DNA of 64,000 bases from an uncultured Butyricicoccus sp. (GTDB lineage: Bacteria; Bacillota; Clostridia; Oscillospirales; Butyricicoccaceae), in contig CALWUO010000002.1 of the NCBI GenBank assembly GCA_944384745.1, positions 1 to 64,000 of the forward strand, in the 5' to 3' direction. Shown in pieces: positions 44,572-56,011 of the stretch. Each line of letters opens with the position of its first letter. The stretch's first letter is position 1. The notes beneath the pieces were generated by a model. It ran no database searches and was not told where the DNA came from. It was given only the letters and a program-made list of their open reading frames with translations. The position numbers and the translations under genes were made by a program.

Positions 44572-45096
44572 ATGCTTTCTGATTTTCCAAATCGTTTTAT
44601 AGATATTGTAAACCAAATAGAAGAAAATATTCCTAATTCATTTGAAAAAAAACGCATGGTAAATTATAATGGCAATATTGCTGCTCTTAGTGCAAGCTTT
44701 ACTATAAATGAAGAGAAAAAATGGCTTGGTATAATGCCAACTGGTAAAAGTACCCATTGTCATGAATTTAGACTTGTTTATGCTTGCCCCGTTCTTAACT
44801 CAAATGAACTTGAAAAGTGGTGGAATTTTATTTGCACCCAACAAGAAAAACTAATTCCTGTTGATGAAAATCATGAATTTTCTTTTGTCAGTCTTATTTT
44901 AGTTTGTGACAATGTTAACAACGATATTGTAAAAAGCATAAAAAAACTGGATAATGAGATTAAATATAATAGTGCTGATAAAAGCGGCTGGTCCAATGCC
45001 CGAATGGTTGCAATAGACCTAGAAAATCAAAGGATTTACGCAAGCAAAAACGGTGATATATTGCGTGATACACTAAAAAATATCAATCTTAAATAA
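44572..45096 (+). CDS. Conserved-looking protein of unknown function
   Basis: 174 residues, soluble, mixed charge, no signal peptide or membrane helix. I recognise no domain. Features are RMVNYNGNIAALSASFTINEEKKWLGIMP and GWSNARMVAIDLENQRIYASKNGD, the latter looking like a beta-hairpin region. Start ATG 44572 has GAGG 7 nt upstream; longer in-frame starts lie inside the nucleotidyltransferase gene. Close spacing behind that gene suggests a shared function in sugar-nucleotide or envelope metabolism. Confidence 0.7.
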   Translation: MLSDFPNRFIDIVNQIEENIPNSFEKKRMVNYNGNIAALSASFTINEEKKWLGIMPTGKSTHCHEFRLVYACPVLNSNELEKWWNFICTQQEKLIPVDENHEFSFVSLILVCDNVNNDIVKSIKKLDNEIKYNSADKSGWSNARMVAIDLENQRIYASKNGDILRDTLKNINLK

Positions 45097-45221
45097 CAAA
45101 TTCTGCTTTTAAAATCTCCTTGCAATTATTAACTGTTTATGATAGTATAAGTTGTATATGTGAAATTTATATCATCATCTAAATCTGTTATATTTCTTAA
45201 AGAAGCGGAGGTTTTAAGTCA

Positions 45222-45458
45222 ATGGATACACTCCATATCGCACTTAGTGTAATTGAAGTTCTGGCTTGTCTGTTTTTGATTGTAACCATTCTACTTCAGG
45301 AAGGTGCTTCTCAAGGTCTTTCAGGCACTATTTCTGGCGGTGCTGAAACATTCTTTGGTTCTAAAAAGGGACATGGTATGCAGTCTACCCTAAACCGTAT
45401 CACTGGTGTTGTAGCTGTTATATTTGTTGTTATTGCTGTTGCATTAAATTTGCTATAA
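45222..45458 (+). CDS. secG: Preprotein translocase subunit SecG
   Basis: 78-residue, two-helix membrane protein of the SecYEG channel. The conserved region between helices is LLQEGASQGLSGTISGGAETFFGSKKGHGMQSTLNRITG, read in part, the diagnostic SecG loop; helices are about 4-24 and 58-77. Preceded by GCGGAGG. Followed after 1 nt by another small membrane protein gene. It is not next to rnr as in many Firmicutes. Confidence 0.95.
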   Translation: MDTLHIALSVIEVLACLFLIVTILLQEGASQGLSGTISGGAETFFGSKKGHGMQSTLNRITGVVAVIFVVIAVALNLL

Positions 45459-45459
45459 T

Positions 45460-45681
45460 ATGGCTGATTTACAACGTGTACTTTTGATATTATTTGCACT
45501 TTTTGCAGTAATTACCGCATTTTTTCAGCTTAGAAGTTCTATGAAAAGCGGCAGAATGCAAAACGGTGAAGCATCAGAAAATGATGTGCAGAATATGGAT
45601 AAAAAAGCTCATATTTTTGCGTTTTTATCTGCAATAACACTTGCTTTGTGTATTATTCTTGGCGTAATTTCAAGGATATAA
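45460..45681 (+). CDS. Small two-helix membrane protein
   Basis: 73 residues with two hydrophobic helices (about 6-23 and 52-71) and a polar, Asn/Glu/Lys-rich middle. No family recognised. The start lies one base after the secG stop, so translation is coupled to SecG. The stop is just before the bidirectional terminator at 45681-45709. It may assist or be co-regulated with the translocase, but this is only inferred from position. Confidence 0.65.
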   Translation: MADLQRVLLILFALFAVITAFFQLRSSMKSGRMQNGEASENDVQNMDKKAHIFAFLSAITLALCIILGVISRI

Positions 45682-45709
45682 AAAAATCCGCCCAAAAGGC
45701 GGATTTTTT
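45681..45709. terminator. Bidirectional terminator of secG operon and small RNA
   Basis: AAAAAATCCGCC (45681-45692) and GGCGGATTTTTT (45698-45709) form a 12-bp stem with loop CAAAA. T runs lie on both strands, so it ends the secG transcript on the plus strand and the candidate small RNA on the minus strand. Confidence 0.92.
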
Positions 45710-45880
45710 ATTAGCAGCAGTTTAATATATTTGGGGGAGTAAGGGTAGTAAAAAGGGGGATTGTAATATTTCTTCTGCTGCATTGTTATTCGTGATCTGA
45801 ATATCACAAATTCCTTATCAAACATGATTGGCAGTATATTTGATAAAGGGGTGAAAACCCAGCTAAACTGAATTTACTTC
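45681..45880 (-). ncRNA. Candidate small regulatory RNA with C-rich loop
   Basis: The 309-bp gap between the secG operon and the ArsC-like gene holds an isolated minus-strand transcription unit of about 200 nt. It has a promoter at 45887-45915 and the terminator at 45681-45709. Predicted hairpins by eye: ATTTGTGAT/ATCACGAAT (plus coordinates 45788-45796 and 45803-45811) and TTTGATAAG with TTTATCAAA (45814-45822 and 45839-45847). Both need G-U pairs that exist only on the minus strand, supporting this orientation. A third stem, GCAGCAG/CTGCTGC (45714-45720 and 45775-45781), encloses a loop with CCCCC, ACCC and CCCCC (45731-45762). Such C-rich loops pair with ribosome binding sites in Gram-positive small RNAs. 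6S RNA was considered because of the length but the fold is not a single long rod. No known family recognised. Confidence 0.65.
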
Positions 45881-45886
45881 TCTGAT

Positions 45887-45915
45887 ATTATATGAAAATT
45901 AAGGAGTTTTTGCAA
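45887..45915 (-). promoter_or_regulatory. Promoter of the candidate small RNA
   Basis: Minus strand: TTGCAA (45910-45915), 17 bp, TATAAT (45887-45892). Upstream, 45916-45960 is nearly pure A/T with A tracts, as in UP elements of highly transcribed stable RNAs. Predicted start near 45880. Confidence 0.75.
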
Positions 45916-45991
45916 TATCTTTTTAAATAAATTTTTAATTTTTTTTATTTTTTTAATTATATATTTCGACTATATTCAAAGGAGTTTTTAT

Positions 45992-46327
45992 ATGAATATT
46001 CAAATTTTTGGAAAAAGCAAATGTTTTGACACAAAAAAGGCTGAACGTTGGTTTAAAGAACGTAGAATAAAATTTCAATCTGTTGACCTTATAAAATATG
46101 GTATGTCTAATGGTGAATTAACCTCTGTTATTCGTGCTGTTGGCGGTCTTGATAATCTTATAGATACAAAAGCCAAAAATGCTGCTATGCTTAAATATTT
46201 AGCAAGTGAACAGGATAAAATTGAACATGTACTAGATGACCCAAAACTTTTAATTACTCCAATTGTGCGAAATGGAAAACAGGCTACTGTTGGTTATAAA
46301 CCTGAAATATGGGAGAGCTGGCAATGA
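45992..46327 (+). CDS. ArsC/Spx-like protein with a single active-site Cys
   Basis: 111 residues with the ArsC/Spx thioredoxin fold: [24 protein letters not shown], read in part, a central helix-rich region and [21 protein letters not shown], with the conserved cis-Pro. The CXXC of redox members is Cys-Phe-Asp-Thr here (Cys11), so it cannot form the usual intramolecular disulfide. The overlap of its stop with the rnhA start (ATGA) shows coupling. Preceded by AAGGAG. Function is not determined; no arsenic genes nearby. Confidence 0.85.
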   Translation: MNIQIFGKSKCFDTKKAERWFKERRIKFQSVDLIKYGMSNGELTSVIRAVGGLDNLIDTKAKNAAMLKYLASEQDKIEHVLDDPKLLITPIVRNGKQATVGYKPEIWESWQ

Positions 46328-46761
46328 AAAAAGTCACTATATATACTGATGGTGCATGTTCTGGAAATCCTGGAGCTGGTGGCTGGGGTGCTATTTTGCA
46401 GTATAACGGTCATGAAAAAGAAATTTCTGGCGGTGACAAACTGACCACTAATAATAAAATGGAACTTTTAGCCGTTATCTCTGCACTTGAGCTTTTAAAA
46501 GAACCTTGCAATGTTGATTTATATTCTGACTCAAAATATGTAATAGATTCAATTACTAAGGGCTGGGCAATAGGTTGGAAAGCTCGTGGTTGGAAAAAAG
46601 CTGACAAATCCCCTGCTAAAAATGTTGAACTTTGGGAAAAGTTATTAAATCTACTTGAAAAGCATAATGTAACTTTTCATTGGGTTAAAGGACATGCTGA
46701 CAATCCATATAATAATAGATGTGATGAACTTGCGGTTAATGAATGGAAAAAGCTAAAATAA
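46324..46761 (+). CDS. rnhA: Ribonuclease HI
   Basis: 145-residue enzyme that cleaves the RNA strand of RNA-DNA hybrids. All four metal-binding acidic residues are present: Asp9 ([11 protein letters not shown]), Glu47 (NNKMELLA), Asp69 (YSDSKYV) and Asp134 (NRCDELA), with the catalytic His124 in VKGHADN. It includes the basic protrusion ([14 protein letters not shown]) found in E. coli RNase HI. Start ATG 46324 overlaps the upstream stop; GGGAG lies 10 nt before. Ends at a bidirectional terminator. Confidence 0.97.
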   Translation: MKKVTIYTDGACSGNPGAGGWGAILQYNGHEKEISGGDKLTTNNKMELLAVISALELLKEPCNVDLYSDSKYVIDSITKGWAIGWKARGWKKADKSPAKNVELWEKLLNLLEKHNVTFHWVKGHADNPYNNRCDELAVNEWKKLK

Positions 46762-46788
46762 AAGGCGAGCAAAAAAGCTCGCCTTTGT
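46759..46788. terminator. Bidirectional terminator between rnhA and the SLH/YkuD gene
   Basis: AAAGGCGAGC (46761-46770) and GCTCGCCTTT (46777-46786) form a perfect 10-bp stem with a loop of A, between convergent genes. Confidence 0.88.
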
Positions 46789-46795
46789 TAATTGT

Positions 46796-48940
46796 TTAGT
46801 AAATAACTACTGTTGTACCACTTGGAATATTATCATAAAGCCAATAAATGCCCTCATCTAGCATACGAACACAACCCGCAGAAACTGGGAAACCAATAGA
46901 TGGGTCTTTTAATTTACTTGAACCTGGGTAATATAAACGAGAATGGAAAGCATAACCTGTTCCAGGATAGAAACGTACAACAGGTCTACATGTATAAGAA
47001 CTTGTAAACCAACCTGTTTGTTTATATGTTACTTCTGTAACCCCAATAGGAGTTGGAGAACTTGCCTTGCCTGTTGCACACTGGAATTCATGAATAAGTT
47101 TCCAATTCCACTTTGAGCCCTCAAAAACATTTACCATTTGTGCTGAACGGCTTACCCAAATTAAATATTGAGTTTTACTTGAATATCCCTTTGCATTTAC
47201 AAACACAGTCTTTTCATCTTGAGTATAGTCTGTATTTCCAGAATGGTAATAAGGATTTACCTTTGCTAAAACCTCACTTGCATCTGGCAAATAATGGCTT
47301 GAAGGATAATTTTCAATTTCAACATCTCCTGTAATTGCCAATGTTTCAATTTGCTCAGTCACAGTATTTTTATATGTGATTACAAATTTAACATTTTGCC
47401 AAAGTTTCATATACTTTTCAAATGTTATATCTTTGTTATATGTTGAAGTTCTGCCTTCTGTTAATTGCATTGCAGAATTTGAATATACACTGTCTGCTGA
47501 ACCTTCATAATACCATTGTGCAGAAACTGTTTTAGGCTGTTTAACTCCTGTTATTGTTACAGTCGCTACTAAATCACCGCCAGGAGCTACTTTAGGAGTA
47601 TTTAACGAAAGTTGTACACCATCAAGACCAGTATCAACACCACTGTCATCAAAATTATTATATGCAATATTTACAACACAATATGAACCTTTTACCTTTA
47701 CATTTGTTGCAACACCTGTTCCATAAAAGTTACTGTAATTTCCATTTGCATTCACATTGTTTACAACACCATTTAAACCAATAACATTGCTTATCGCACC
47801 TATTTGAATAAGCAAATTATCAATTTGTGTATTTTCATCAATTATAACATTGTTGCTTGTTCCTGAAATAATTAAATTTTCTAATTTTGCACCTTTTAGA
47901 TTTATTGTTCTTCCTGAACCTGTGATTTCTACATTTTTAATTAAATCGCTTTCTAATGTAACTGCACCATTACCACTGCCAATAACAACAGTTTGAGCGT
48001 TTAAAACACTATCTTTGTCAAGTTTTACATCAGAACCTGTATTATTTAAAACCAAACGACTAATATTTATTTTTTCATCTGAATTTTCAATTTGTGGGGT
48101 TTTTCCACTTAAAATAACTGTGTTATATGTGCTATTTTTGCTTAAAATATCTAAAGGCATATTAACAAGCATCATAGTATCAGAAACTTTATAACTATCA
48201 ATATTTTGATAGTCTGAATATCCAACTGGCAATATTTCAATTTCTGTTTCTTGCTCTGAATTTATATCAGTATTTGTATTACTGCTTACATTATTATTTT
48301 CTATACTATTATCAACATTCCATGGTGTAAAAATTCTAATTAAATCGCTATCTAAAATTCTATAGACAAGAGTCATAAACTCTGCACGAGAAATACTGTT
48401 ATTTGGATTTAATCCGCCATTATCCGAACCATTTAAAATTCCTTTATCAATTAAAACTGCTGCTGCTCGTCTTTGGTCAAGTGTCATTTGAGTCCAATCA
48501 TTAAACTTTTTAACTGACTCTATTGATGGGTCTGCTTCAGCCAAACCAAAAGCGTTAACAAGTGCTTTAAACACCTCACCACGAGTTATATTGTTATTTA
48601 TATTTAGTGAACCATCAACAGGCAAAAACCCTGCGGATACTGCTATATTAGCATCATTAGAATACCATTCAACTTGTGATATATTCGGATATAATCTTGA
48701 TGTGTCACTTGTATGTAAAACACGATTTAATATTACAGCCATTTGTGCAGTTGTAAGGCTTGAATCTGGATTTAATTTTCCATCTGAGCCACTTAAATAA
48801 CCATCATCTATTGCGTTTGAAAGCACATCATATGCCCAATGACCATTTACATCTGAAAAATCTGAAATATTTGTTGCATATGCCGAACCCGTAATAACAG
48901 AAACCGCACACAATAAGGCTATAAAACGTTTTTTAACCAT
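46796..48940 (-). CDS. SLH-domain and L,D-transpeptidase cell wall protein
   Basis: 714-residue secreted protein: signal peptide (about 1-23); S-layer-homology repeats (about 24-200; FSDVNGHWAYDVLSNAIDDGYLSG and ISRAEFMTLVYRILD); an Asn/Ser-rich linker; a beta-helix-like stretch of about 20-residue repeats rich in Val, Ile and Asn (about 270-430); a beta domain; and a C-terminal YkuD fold (about 585-714) with AFHSRLYYPG and catalytic Cys in SAGCVRM, where the usual His is Ala. SLH domains bind wall polymers while YkuD forms 3-3 crosslinks. Start ATG 48940 follows GGGGGGAG; that site is partly complementary to the small RNA. Confidence 0.9.
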   Translation of the reverse strand: MVKKRFIALLCAVSVITGSAYATNISDFSDVNGHWAYDVLSNAIDDGYLSGSDGKLNPDSSLTTAQMAVILNRVLHTSDTSRLYPNISQVEWYSNDANIAVSAGFLPVDGSLNINNNITRGEVFKALVNAFGLAEADPSIESVKKFNDWTQMTLDQRRAAAVLIDKGILNGSDNGGLNPNNSISRAEFMTLVYRILDSDLIRIFTPWNVDNSIENNNVSSNTNTDINSEQETEIEILPVGYSDYQNIDSYKVSDTMMLVNMPLDILSKNSTYNTVILSGKTPQIENSDEKINISRLVLNNTGSDVKLDKDSVLNAQTVVIGSGNGAVTLESDLIKNVEITGSGRTINLKGAKLENLIISGTSNNVIIDENTQIDNLLIQIGAISNVIGLNGVVNNVNANGNYSNFYGTGVATNVKVKGSYCVVNIAYNNFDDSGVDTGLDGVQLSLNTPKVAPGGDLVATVTITGVKQPKTVSAQWYYEGSADSVYSNSAMQLTEGRTSTYNKDITFEKYMKLWQNVKFVITYKNTVTEQIETLAITGDVEIENYPSSHYLPDASEVLAKVNPYYHSGNTDYTQDEKTVFVNAKGYSSKTQYLIWVSRSAQMVNVFEGSKWNWKLIHEFQCATGKASSPTPIGVTEVTYKQTGWFTSSYTCRPVVRFYPGTGYAFHSRLYYPGSSKLKDPSIGFPVSAGCVRMLDEGIYWLYDNIPSGTTVVIY

Positions 48941-49055
48941 AAAAACTCCCCCCAAAAATCTTGTTTTGAAATATAATCTAATGGTAAAATATATTTATAT
49001 AAATGTCAAATATTAAATGGTTAAATTTTGGAAACATTAGAGAGGGTTTTTTAAA

Positions 49056-49808
49056 ATGCGTGCAATAATAACAGGTGCATCATCTGGTATTGGTAAAGAT
49101 ATGGCTTATATATTAGCTAAAAAGGGTTATGATTTAACAATTGTAGCAAGAAGAACTGATAAATTAAAAGAGATAGCTAAAAACTTACCTGTTTCATGTC
49201 AAATTATATCCGCTGATTTATCAGATATAAATCAGTGCAAAATGGTTTATGAAAAGGCAAAAGGTAAAGATGTAGAAATTTTAATAAATAATGCTGGTTT
49301 TGGTTTATTTGGCAAGTTTTGCGAAACAGATTTAGAACGTGAAATCTCTATGATTGGAACGAATATAACCGCTGTTCATGTGCTTACAAAGCTATTTTTA
49401 AAAGACTTCAAAGAACAAAATCACGGTTATATACTAAATGTAGCATCATCTGCTGGATTTATGGCAGGACCTTTGATGTCAACGTATTATGCAACTAAAA
49501 ACTATGTTTTAAGACTTACTCAAGCTATTCATGAGGAGTTAAGACGAGATAAAATCAATGTAAAAGTTTGTGCTTTATGTCCAGGGCCAGTTGAAACCGA
49601 ATTTAACAATGTTGCTGATGTTAAATTTTCAATAGGTGGGCTTAAAAGCTCATTTGTAGCACAGTATGGTTTAGATAAAATGTTTGCTGGAAAATCTGTT
49701 ATAGTACCTAGTCTAGCTATGAAATTAACACTTGCTGCAAGACACTTTTCACCTGAATTTTTATTGCCTCGTATAACATATAATATACAAAAAAATAAAA
49801 ACGTCTAA
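49056..49808 (+). CDS. Short-chain dehydrogenase/reductase (SDR)
   Basis: 250-residue Rossmann-fold oxidoreductase. Cofactor motif TGASSGIGKDMA (residues 5-16) with ARR after strand 2, favouring NADPH; NNAGFG; a catalytic Ser in NVASSAGF; and Tyr-Lys in TYYATKNY (about residues 146-153). The C-terminal part matches the DltE/YqjQ-type classical SDRs. Substrate not known. Monocistronic, divergent from the SLH/YkuD gene, with GAGAGGG upstream of the ATG. Confidence 0.92.
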   Translation: MRAIITGASSGIGKDMAYILAKKGYDLTIVARRTDKLKEIAKNLPVSCQIISADLSDINQCKMVYEKAKGKDVEILINNAGFGLFGKFCETDLEREISMIGTNITAVHVLTKLFLKDFKEQNHGYILNVASSAGFMAGPLMSTYYATKNYVLRLTQAIHEELRRDKINVKVCALCPGPVETEFNNVADVKFSIGGLKSSFVAQYGLDKMFAGKSVIVPSLAMKLTLAARHFSPEFLLPRITYNIQKNKNV

Positions 49809-49830
49809 GGATTTTTCCCTAGACGTTTTG
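49797..49830. terminator. Bidirectional terminator between SDR and gyrA
   Basis: Stem of AACGTCTAAGG with CCCTAGACGTT around ATTTTT, with A run before and T run after. Lies between convergent genes. Confidence 0.85.
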
Positions 49831-49836
49831 TTATAT

Positions 49837-52374
49837 TTATTCACTAATTTCTTCTTGTTCTTCGTGGTCAGTTCTGACAATGGAAATAACCTTCACATCA
49901 TCACTTGTTCTCATAACAATAACGCCTTGACTAGACCTACCACATTCACGAATTTGTTGTACTGGTGTACGAATAATTACACCATCATCAGTGATAATCA
50001 TAATATCATTATCTTCATCTACAACAGCTACACCCGCAATAAGTCCAGTTTTATCGGTTAAGTTATGCAGAGTTATTCCACTACCGCCTCTATGATGCAC
50101 AGTAAACTCATCTACTGATGTACGTTTACCAAAACCATTTTCAGTTATAGAAAGTACCTTTGCACCCTTTCTTGCTCTTGCTGCTCCAACAACATAATCG
50201 CCATCAGCTAAACGGATACCCCTTACACCAACAGCCATTCTGCTCATAGCACGAACTTCTGTTTCTGGGAATGTTATAGCTTTACCGTTATGAGTTGCAA
50301 TAAGAATATTTTCTGTACCATCGGTTAAACGAACATCTACAAGAATATCGCCATCATTAAGGTTTAACGCACGAAGTCCTGCTTTACGTATATTTTGCAA
50401 ATCACTTAGTACAACACGCTTAATAGTGCCCATTCTTGTTACAAATACCATGTATTTATCATCAGTAAATTCACGGATTGGGAACATTGCAGTTACTTTT
50501 TCACCCTGTTGTAACTCCAAAAGATTTATAATATTTGTGCCTTTGGCATTTCTGCCCGCCTCTGGAATTTGGTATCCCTTGAGCTTATAAACCCTGCCTT
50601 GATTGGTAAAAAACAGCAGATTATCATGTGTGGAGGCGGTAAATAAACCTCTTGTGAAATCTTCTTCACGGGTTTTCATTGCATTTACACCACGGCCACC
50701 TCTATTTTGTGCCTTATATGCAGATGTTGGAATACGTTTGATATATCCAAAATGAGTTAGAGTATAAGTGCAGTCTTCTTCCTCAATTAAATCTTCAATA
50801 TCAATTTCATCTGCAACATTTGCAATTTCGGTTTTACGCTCATCACCATATGCGTTTTTAATTTCCTGCATTTCCTTTTTAACCACTTCTAACATGTTAT
50901 GGTCACTTGAAAGGATTTCATTAAAGCCTGCTATTTTATTTTCAAGTTCGTTATATTCATCGTTTATTTTTTGTTGCTCTAAGCCTGACAAACGACCTAA
51001 GCGCATATCAACAATCGCCTGAGCCTGAGCATCATCAAGATGAAATTCATAATGATTAGAACCATCAGCAATATCTAAAAGTGCAATCTGGTCAATCCAG
51101 AATGGTTCTTTGCATAGATTTGCCTTTGCCTCTGCCTCATTTTTAGAAGCTCTAATAATTGCAATAATACGGTCAATATTATCACTATCTGTTGCAACTT
51201 TTAAGCCCTCTAAAATATGAGCTCTAGCCTGTGCTTTTGCAAGGTCAAAACGTGTTCTACGCTCAATTACACTCTTTTGGAAAGCAATATAATAATCTAT
51301 GATTTCACGAAGTGTCAATACTTTTGGCTGTACCTTATCTGGATTTGAAACAGATGGTACAAGTGCAAGTAAAATCATAGAACAGGTATCCTGCATTTGT
51401 GTATAATTATAAAGCTGATTTAATACAACTTGAGCATTAGCATCACGCTTAACTTCAATAACTATACGCATACCCTCACGAGATGACTCATCTCTAAGAG
51501 CAGAAATGCCATCTACACGTTTATCTTTTACAAGATTTGCTATTGACTCGACAAGTCTAGCCTTATTCACCATATAAGGAATTTCAGTTACAATAATTTG
51601 GCTTTTGCCCTTGTCCATCTCTTCTATGGTGCATTTAGCACGAACTTTAATTTTACCCTTACCAGTGGCATAAGCGGCTCTCATGCCAGCTCTACCCATA
51701 ATAATGCCACCTGTTGGGAAGTCAGGACCTTTAATAATTGCGGTTAACTCATCAAGCCCTGCATCTGGGTTATCAATAACATAACAAACACCGTCTATAA
51801 CCTCAGTTAGGTTATGAGGCGGAATATTGGTTGCCATACCTACTGCAATACCAGAAGAACCATTTACTAAAAGACAAGGGAAACGAGATGGTAAAACCAC
51901 AGGTTCTTTTCTTTCCTCGTCAAAGTTTGGCTGAAAGTTTACAGTGTCTTTCTTGATATCAGAAAGCATATAATTGGCAACTTTAGCCATACGTGCTTCT
52001 GTATAACGGTAAGCTGCTGCTGGGTCACCATCAACCGAGCCAAAGTTACCATGACCGTCAATTAACGGATAACGCAGAGAAAAACTCTGTGCCATACGAA
52101 CCATAGCATCATAAACAGAAGCATCACCGTGTGGGTGATATCTACCAAGCACATTACCAACGGTTGTAGCCGATTTTCTGTATGGTTTATCTGATGTTAA
52201 ACCGTCCTCATACATCGCATATAAAATACGTCTATGTACCGGTTTTAGACCATCACGAACATCAGGAAGTGCTCTACCAACAATAACGCTCATTGCATAG
52301 TCAATATACGAGCTTTTCATTTCCTGATATAAGTCTACTGGTACTACTTTTTGATTTTCATATACTTCACTCAT
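49837..52374 (-). CDS. gyrA: DNA gyrase subunit A
   Basis: 845-residue breakage-reunion subunit of gyrase. Winged-helix region with catalytic Tyr in [10 protein letters not shown] (about residue 121), the quinolone-determining segment [23 protein letters not shown], read in part, a coiled coil, and the C-terminal beta-pinwheel containing a GyrA box (QNRGGRGV). At the quinolone sites 83/87 the residues are Ala-Ser-Val and Asp/Tyr-type wild-type context with no obvious resistance change. Start at ATG 52374 after GGAGGAAAG. Last gene of remB-gyrB-gyrA; 35 nt from gyrB. Confidence 0.98.
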   Translation of the reverse strand: MSEVYENQKVVPVDLYQEMKSSYIDYAMSVIVGRALPDVRDGLKPVHRRILYAMYEDGLTSDKPYRKSATTVGNVLGRYHPHGDASVYDAMVRMAQSFSLRYPLIDGHGNFGSVDGDPAAAYRYTEARMAKVANYMLSDIKKDTVNFQPNFDEERKEPVVLPSRFPCLLVNGSSGIAVGMATNIPPHNLTEVIDGVCYVIDNPDAGLDELTAIIKGPDFPTGGIIMGRAGMRAAYATGKGKIKVRAKCTIEEMDKGKSQIIVTEIPYMVNKARLVESIANLVKDKRVDGISALRDESSREGMRIVIEVKRDANAQVVLNQLYNYTQMQDTCSMILLALVPSVSNPDKVQPKVLTLREIIDYYIAFQKSVIERRTRFDLAKAQARAHILEGLKVATDSDNIDRIIAIIRASKNEAEAKANLCKEPFWIDQIALLDIADGSNHYEFHLDDAQAQAIVDMRLGRLSGLEQQKINDEYNELENKIAGFNEILSSDHNMLEVVKKEMQEIKNAYGDERKTEIANVADEIDIEDLIEEEDCTYTLTHFGYIKRIPTSAYKAQNRGGRGVNAMKTREEDFTRGLFTASTHDNLLFFTNQGRVYKLKGYQIPEAGRNAKGTNIINLLELQQGEKVTAMFPIREFTDDKYMVFVTRMGTIKRVVLSDLQNIRKAGLRALNLNDGDILVDVRLTDGTENILIATHNGKAITFPETEVRAMSRMAVGVRGIRLADGDYVVGAARARKGAKVLSITENGFGKRTSVDEFTVHHRGGSGITLHNLTDKTGLIAGVAVVDEDNDIMIITDDGVIIRTPVQQIRECGRSSQGVIVMRTSDDVKVISIVRTDHEEQEEISE

Positions 52375-52409
52375 TACTTTCCTCCACTTTGTGAGGTAAC
52401 ACAACACTT

Positions 52410-54413
<2,004 letters not shown>

Positions 54414-54420
54414 TCAAAAT

Positions 54421-54699
54421 TTAATAATCAGTTTTTAAAAGGGCTTTTATTCCGTCTTGAGCACGTTTTGCAAGCGTTCTAGAGGATATTTGAGAAATAT
54501 AAAGAATTTCTCCGAGTTCACCCATACAAAGCACAGCAGATTTAGGCAAATCATCGCAAACGTCAATTATTCTGCCTTCGTTTTCTAACCGACGTAAAAG
54601 CGTTCGGGTACGTTCAGATGTGGTTGCTGTGTCCATATCAAAAATACACACAATGGAGCGTAATGGCACCATGTAATCTTGTCCTATATGAACATACAT
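54421..54699 (-). CDS. remB: RemA/RemB-family extracellular matrix regulator
   Basis: 92-residue DUF370 protein, the family of Bacillus RemA and RemB (YaaB). Sequence begins YVHIGQDYMVPLRSIVCIFD, followed by an Arg-rich LLRRLENEGRIIDV. RemA binds DNA as a ring to activate matrix and osmoprotection genes; RemB is the paralogue between recF and gyrB, the same location as here, so RemB is the better name. Promoter at 54755-54763 precedes it. Confidence 0.88.
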   Translation of the reverse strand: MYVHIGQDYMVPLRSIVCIFDMDTATTSERTRTLLRRLENEGRIIDVCDDLPKSAVLCMGELGEILYISQISSRTLAKRAQDGIKALLKTDY

Positions 54700-54754
54700 A
54701 AATAAGCTAACCCACCTTTCTAAATACCGCTAAATCCCGAAAGCCACCTCACTT

Positions 54755-54763
54755 ATTATACCA
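54755..54763 (-). promoter_or_regulatory. Extended -10 promoter of the remB-gyrB-gyrA operon
   Basis: Minus-strand TGGTATAAT: a perfect TATAAT with the TG extension. No convincing -35 lies 17 bp upstream (AGCACA), typical of extended -10 promoters. Confidence 0.6.
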
Positions 54764-54865
54764 CTTTTTTTGCGTTTTGTGCTAAAAAAGCGAAAACTTT
54801 TTGCTATATTCCTATACAATTCTAACCGCTAAGTGGACAAAAAAACTGTGTAAAACTTCCTTTGT

Positions 54866-55987
54866 TTATTTAATATTTTTATTATCTGACAAAACATGAC
54901 CATTTTGCACATAAAATGACATGCCTATATTTATTTTTTTCACTATTTCCCTATCGCAGCATGTTATAAGGACTTGACCTTTATCAATTCGGTTTAATAC
55001 AAAATCTTGTCTTTTAGCATCGAGTTCAGACAAAACATCATCAAGCAATAACACAGGGTATTCCCCTGAGTCATCAAAAAACATTTCACGTTCTGCAAGT
55101 TTTAAAGCTAATGCACATGTTCTAATTTGCCCCTGAGAGCCGAAAGATGAAGCAGATACATCATTTAGCATAATTTCCAAATCGTCTTTGTGAGGACCAG
55201 ATAAACAGCTTTTTGAGGCTATTTCAAAGCGTTTATGAGCTATAACATGTTCTACAAGTTGTTTTTCTATCTCTTGTGCTGAAACATATGGGTCATTGAC
55301 AGTTGAAACTGTTTTATATTTTATATTTAAACTTTCATTAGGTGCTATAAGTTTGTGCATTTGACAGGCTTTTTGCGAAAGTTTACGAATATAATATGCT
55401 CTATAACGGATTATAATTGCACCTAAATGAGCAAGTCTAAGTGAAAAATCATCTAAAAGTTCCAGCATTTCTGGTTTTTCTTCACTGTCCTTTAAAATTT
55501 TATTTTTATGTGCAAGCACTCTTTCATATTCGGATAATATTTTATCGTAATTCGGTCTTAGCTGGCAAAGTGCTGTATCTAAAAACTTTCTTCTTGCACT
55601 TGCACCTGTTCGAATTAGATAGAGGTCATCAGGACAGAAAAGCACTGTTTTTAAAATTCCTTTTGCATCGCTTTGACGTTTCATTTTAACGCCATTGCGA
55701 TAAACTTCAGTTGGTCTTTTATTAAATAATTTAAGTTCTATGGAAAAGTTACGGTTATCAGCAGTAAATTCTCCTAAAATTTTAGCTGTATTTTGCCCGA
55801 AACGCAAACCTTCTCTTTTTTGACCAGTTCTAAAAAGTTTCATAGTTGATATAGACGCTACGGCCTCAAGTAAATTTGTTTTTCCTTGAGCATTTTCTCC
55901 ATATATTACATTTATTCTGTCACAGAAAAAAACTTGCTCGGTTTTATAATTTCTGAAATTTTCCAATTTTATACAATTTATATTCAT
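54866..55987 (-). CDS. recF: DNA replication and repair protein RecF
   Basis: 373-residue SMC-like ATPase that, with RecO and RecR, loads RecA at gaps. Walker A YGENAQGKTNLLEA (about residues 30-43), signature GSQGQIRTCALALKLAE, Walker B VLLLDDVLSELD. It is separated from yaaA by two hairpins, so it is likely transcribed from its own promoter. A GGAGAAA site precedes the ATG. Confidence 0.97.
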   Translation of the reverse strand: MNINCIKLENFRNYKTEQVFFCDRINVIYGENAQGKTNLLEAVASISTMKLFRTGQKREGLRFGQNTAKILGEFTADNRNFSIELKLFNKRPTEVYRNGVKMKRQSDAKGILKTVLFCPDDLYLIRTGASARRKFLDTALCQLRPNYDKILSEYERVLAHKNKILKDSEEKPEMLELLDDFSLRLAHLGAIIIRYRAYYIRKLSQKACQMHKLIAPNESLNIKYKTVSTVNDPYVSAQEIEKQLVEHVIAHKRFEIASKSCLSGPHKDDLEIMLNDVSASSFGSQGQIRTCALALKLAEREMFFDDSGEYPVLLLDDVLSELDAKRQDFVLNRIDKGQVLITCCDREIVKKINIGMSFYVQNGHVLSDNKNIK

Positions 55988-56011
55988 GTTTATTTCTCCA
56001 TACTTGTGTTA

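Noticed and set aside
45731..45759. G-rich plus-strand stretch that might form a G-quadruplex
   Set aside because: Only three G-runs of three or more are present, and the promoter and G-U-dependent stems support minus-strand transcription instead.
45665..45826. A minus-strand reading frame of about 50 codons crossing the candidate small RNA (Tyr/Pro-rich peptide)
   Set aside because: No ribosome binding site before its ATG, and its stop codon lies beyond the terminator, so the transcript would end inside the frame. A dual-function RNA is not excluded but not supported.
45681..45880. 6S RNA as the identity of the candidate small RNA
   Set aside because: Length fits, but the visible stems are several local hairpins plus a C-rich loop rather than one long rod with a central bubble.
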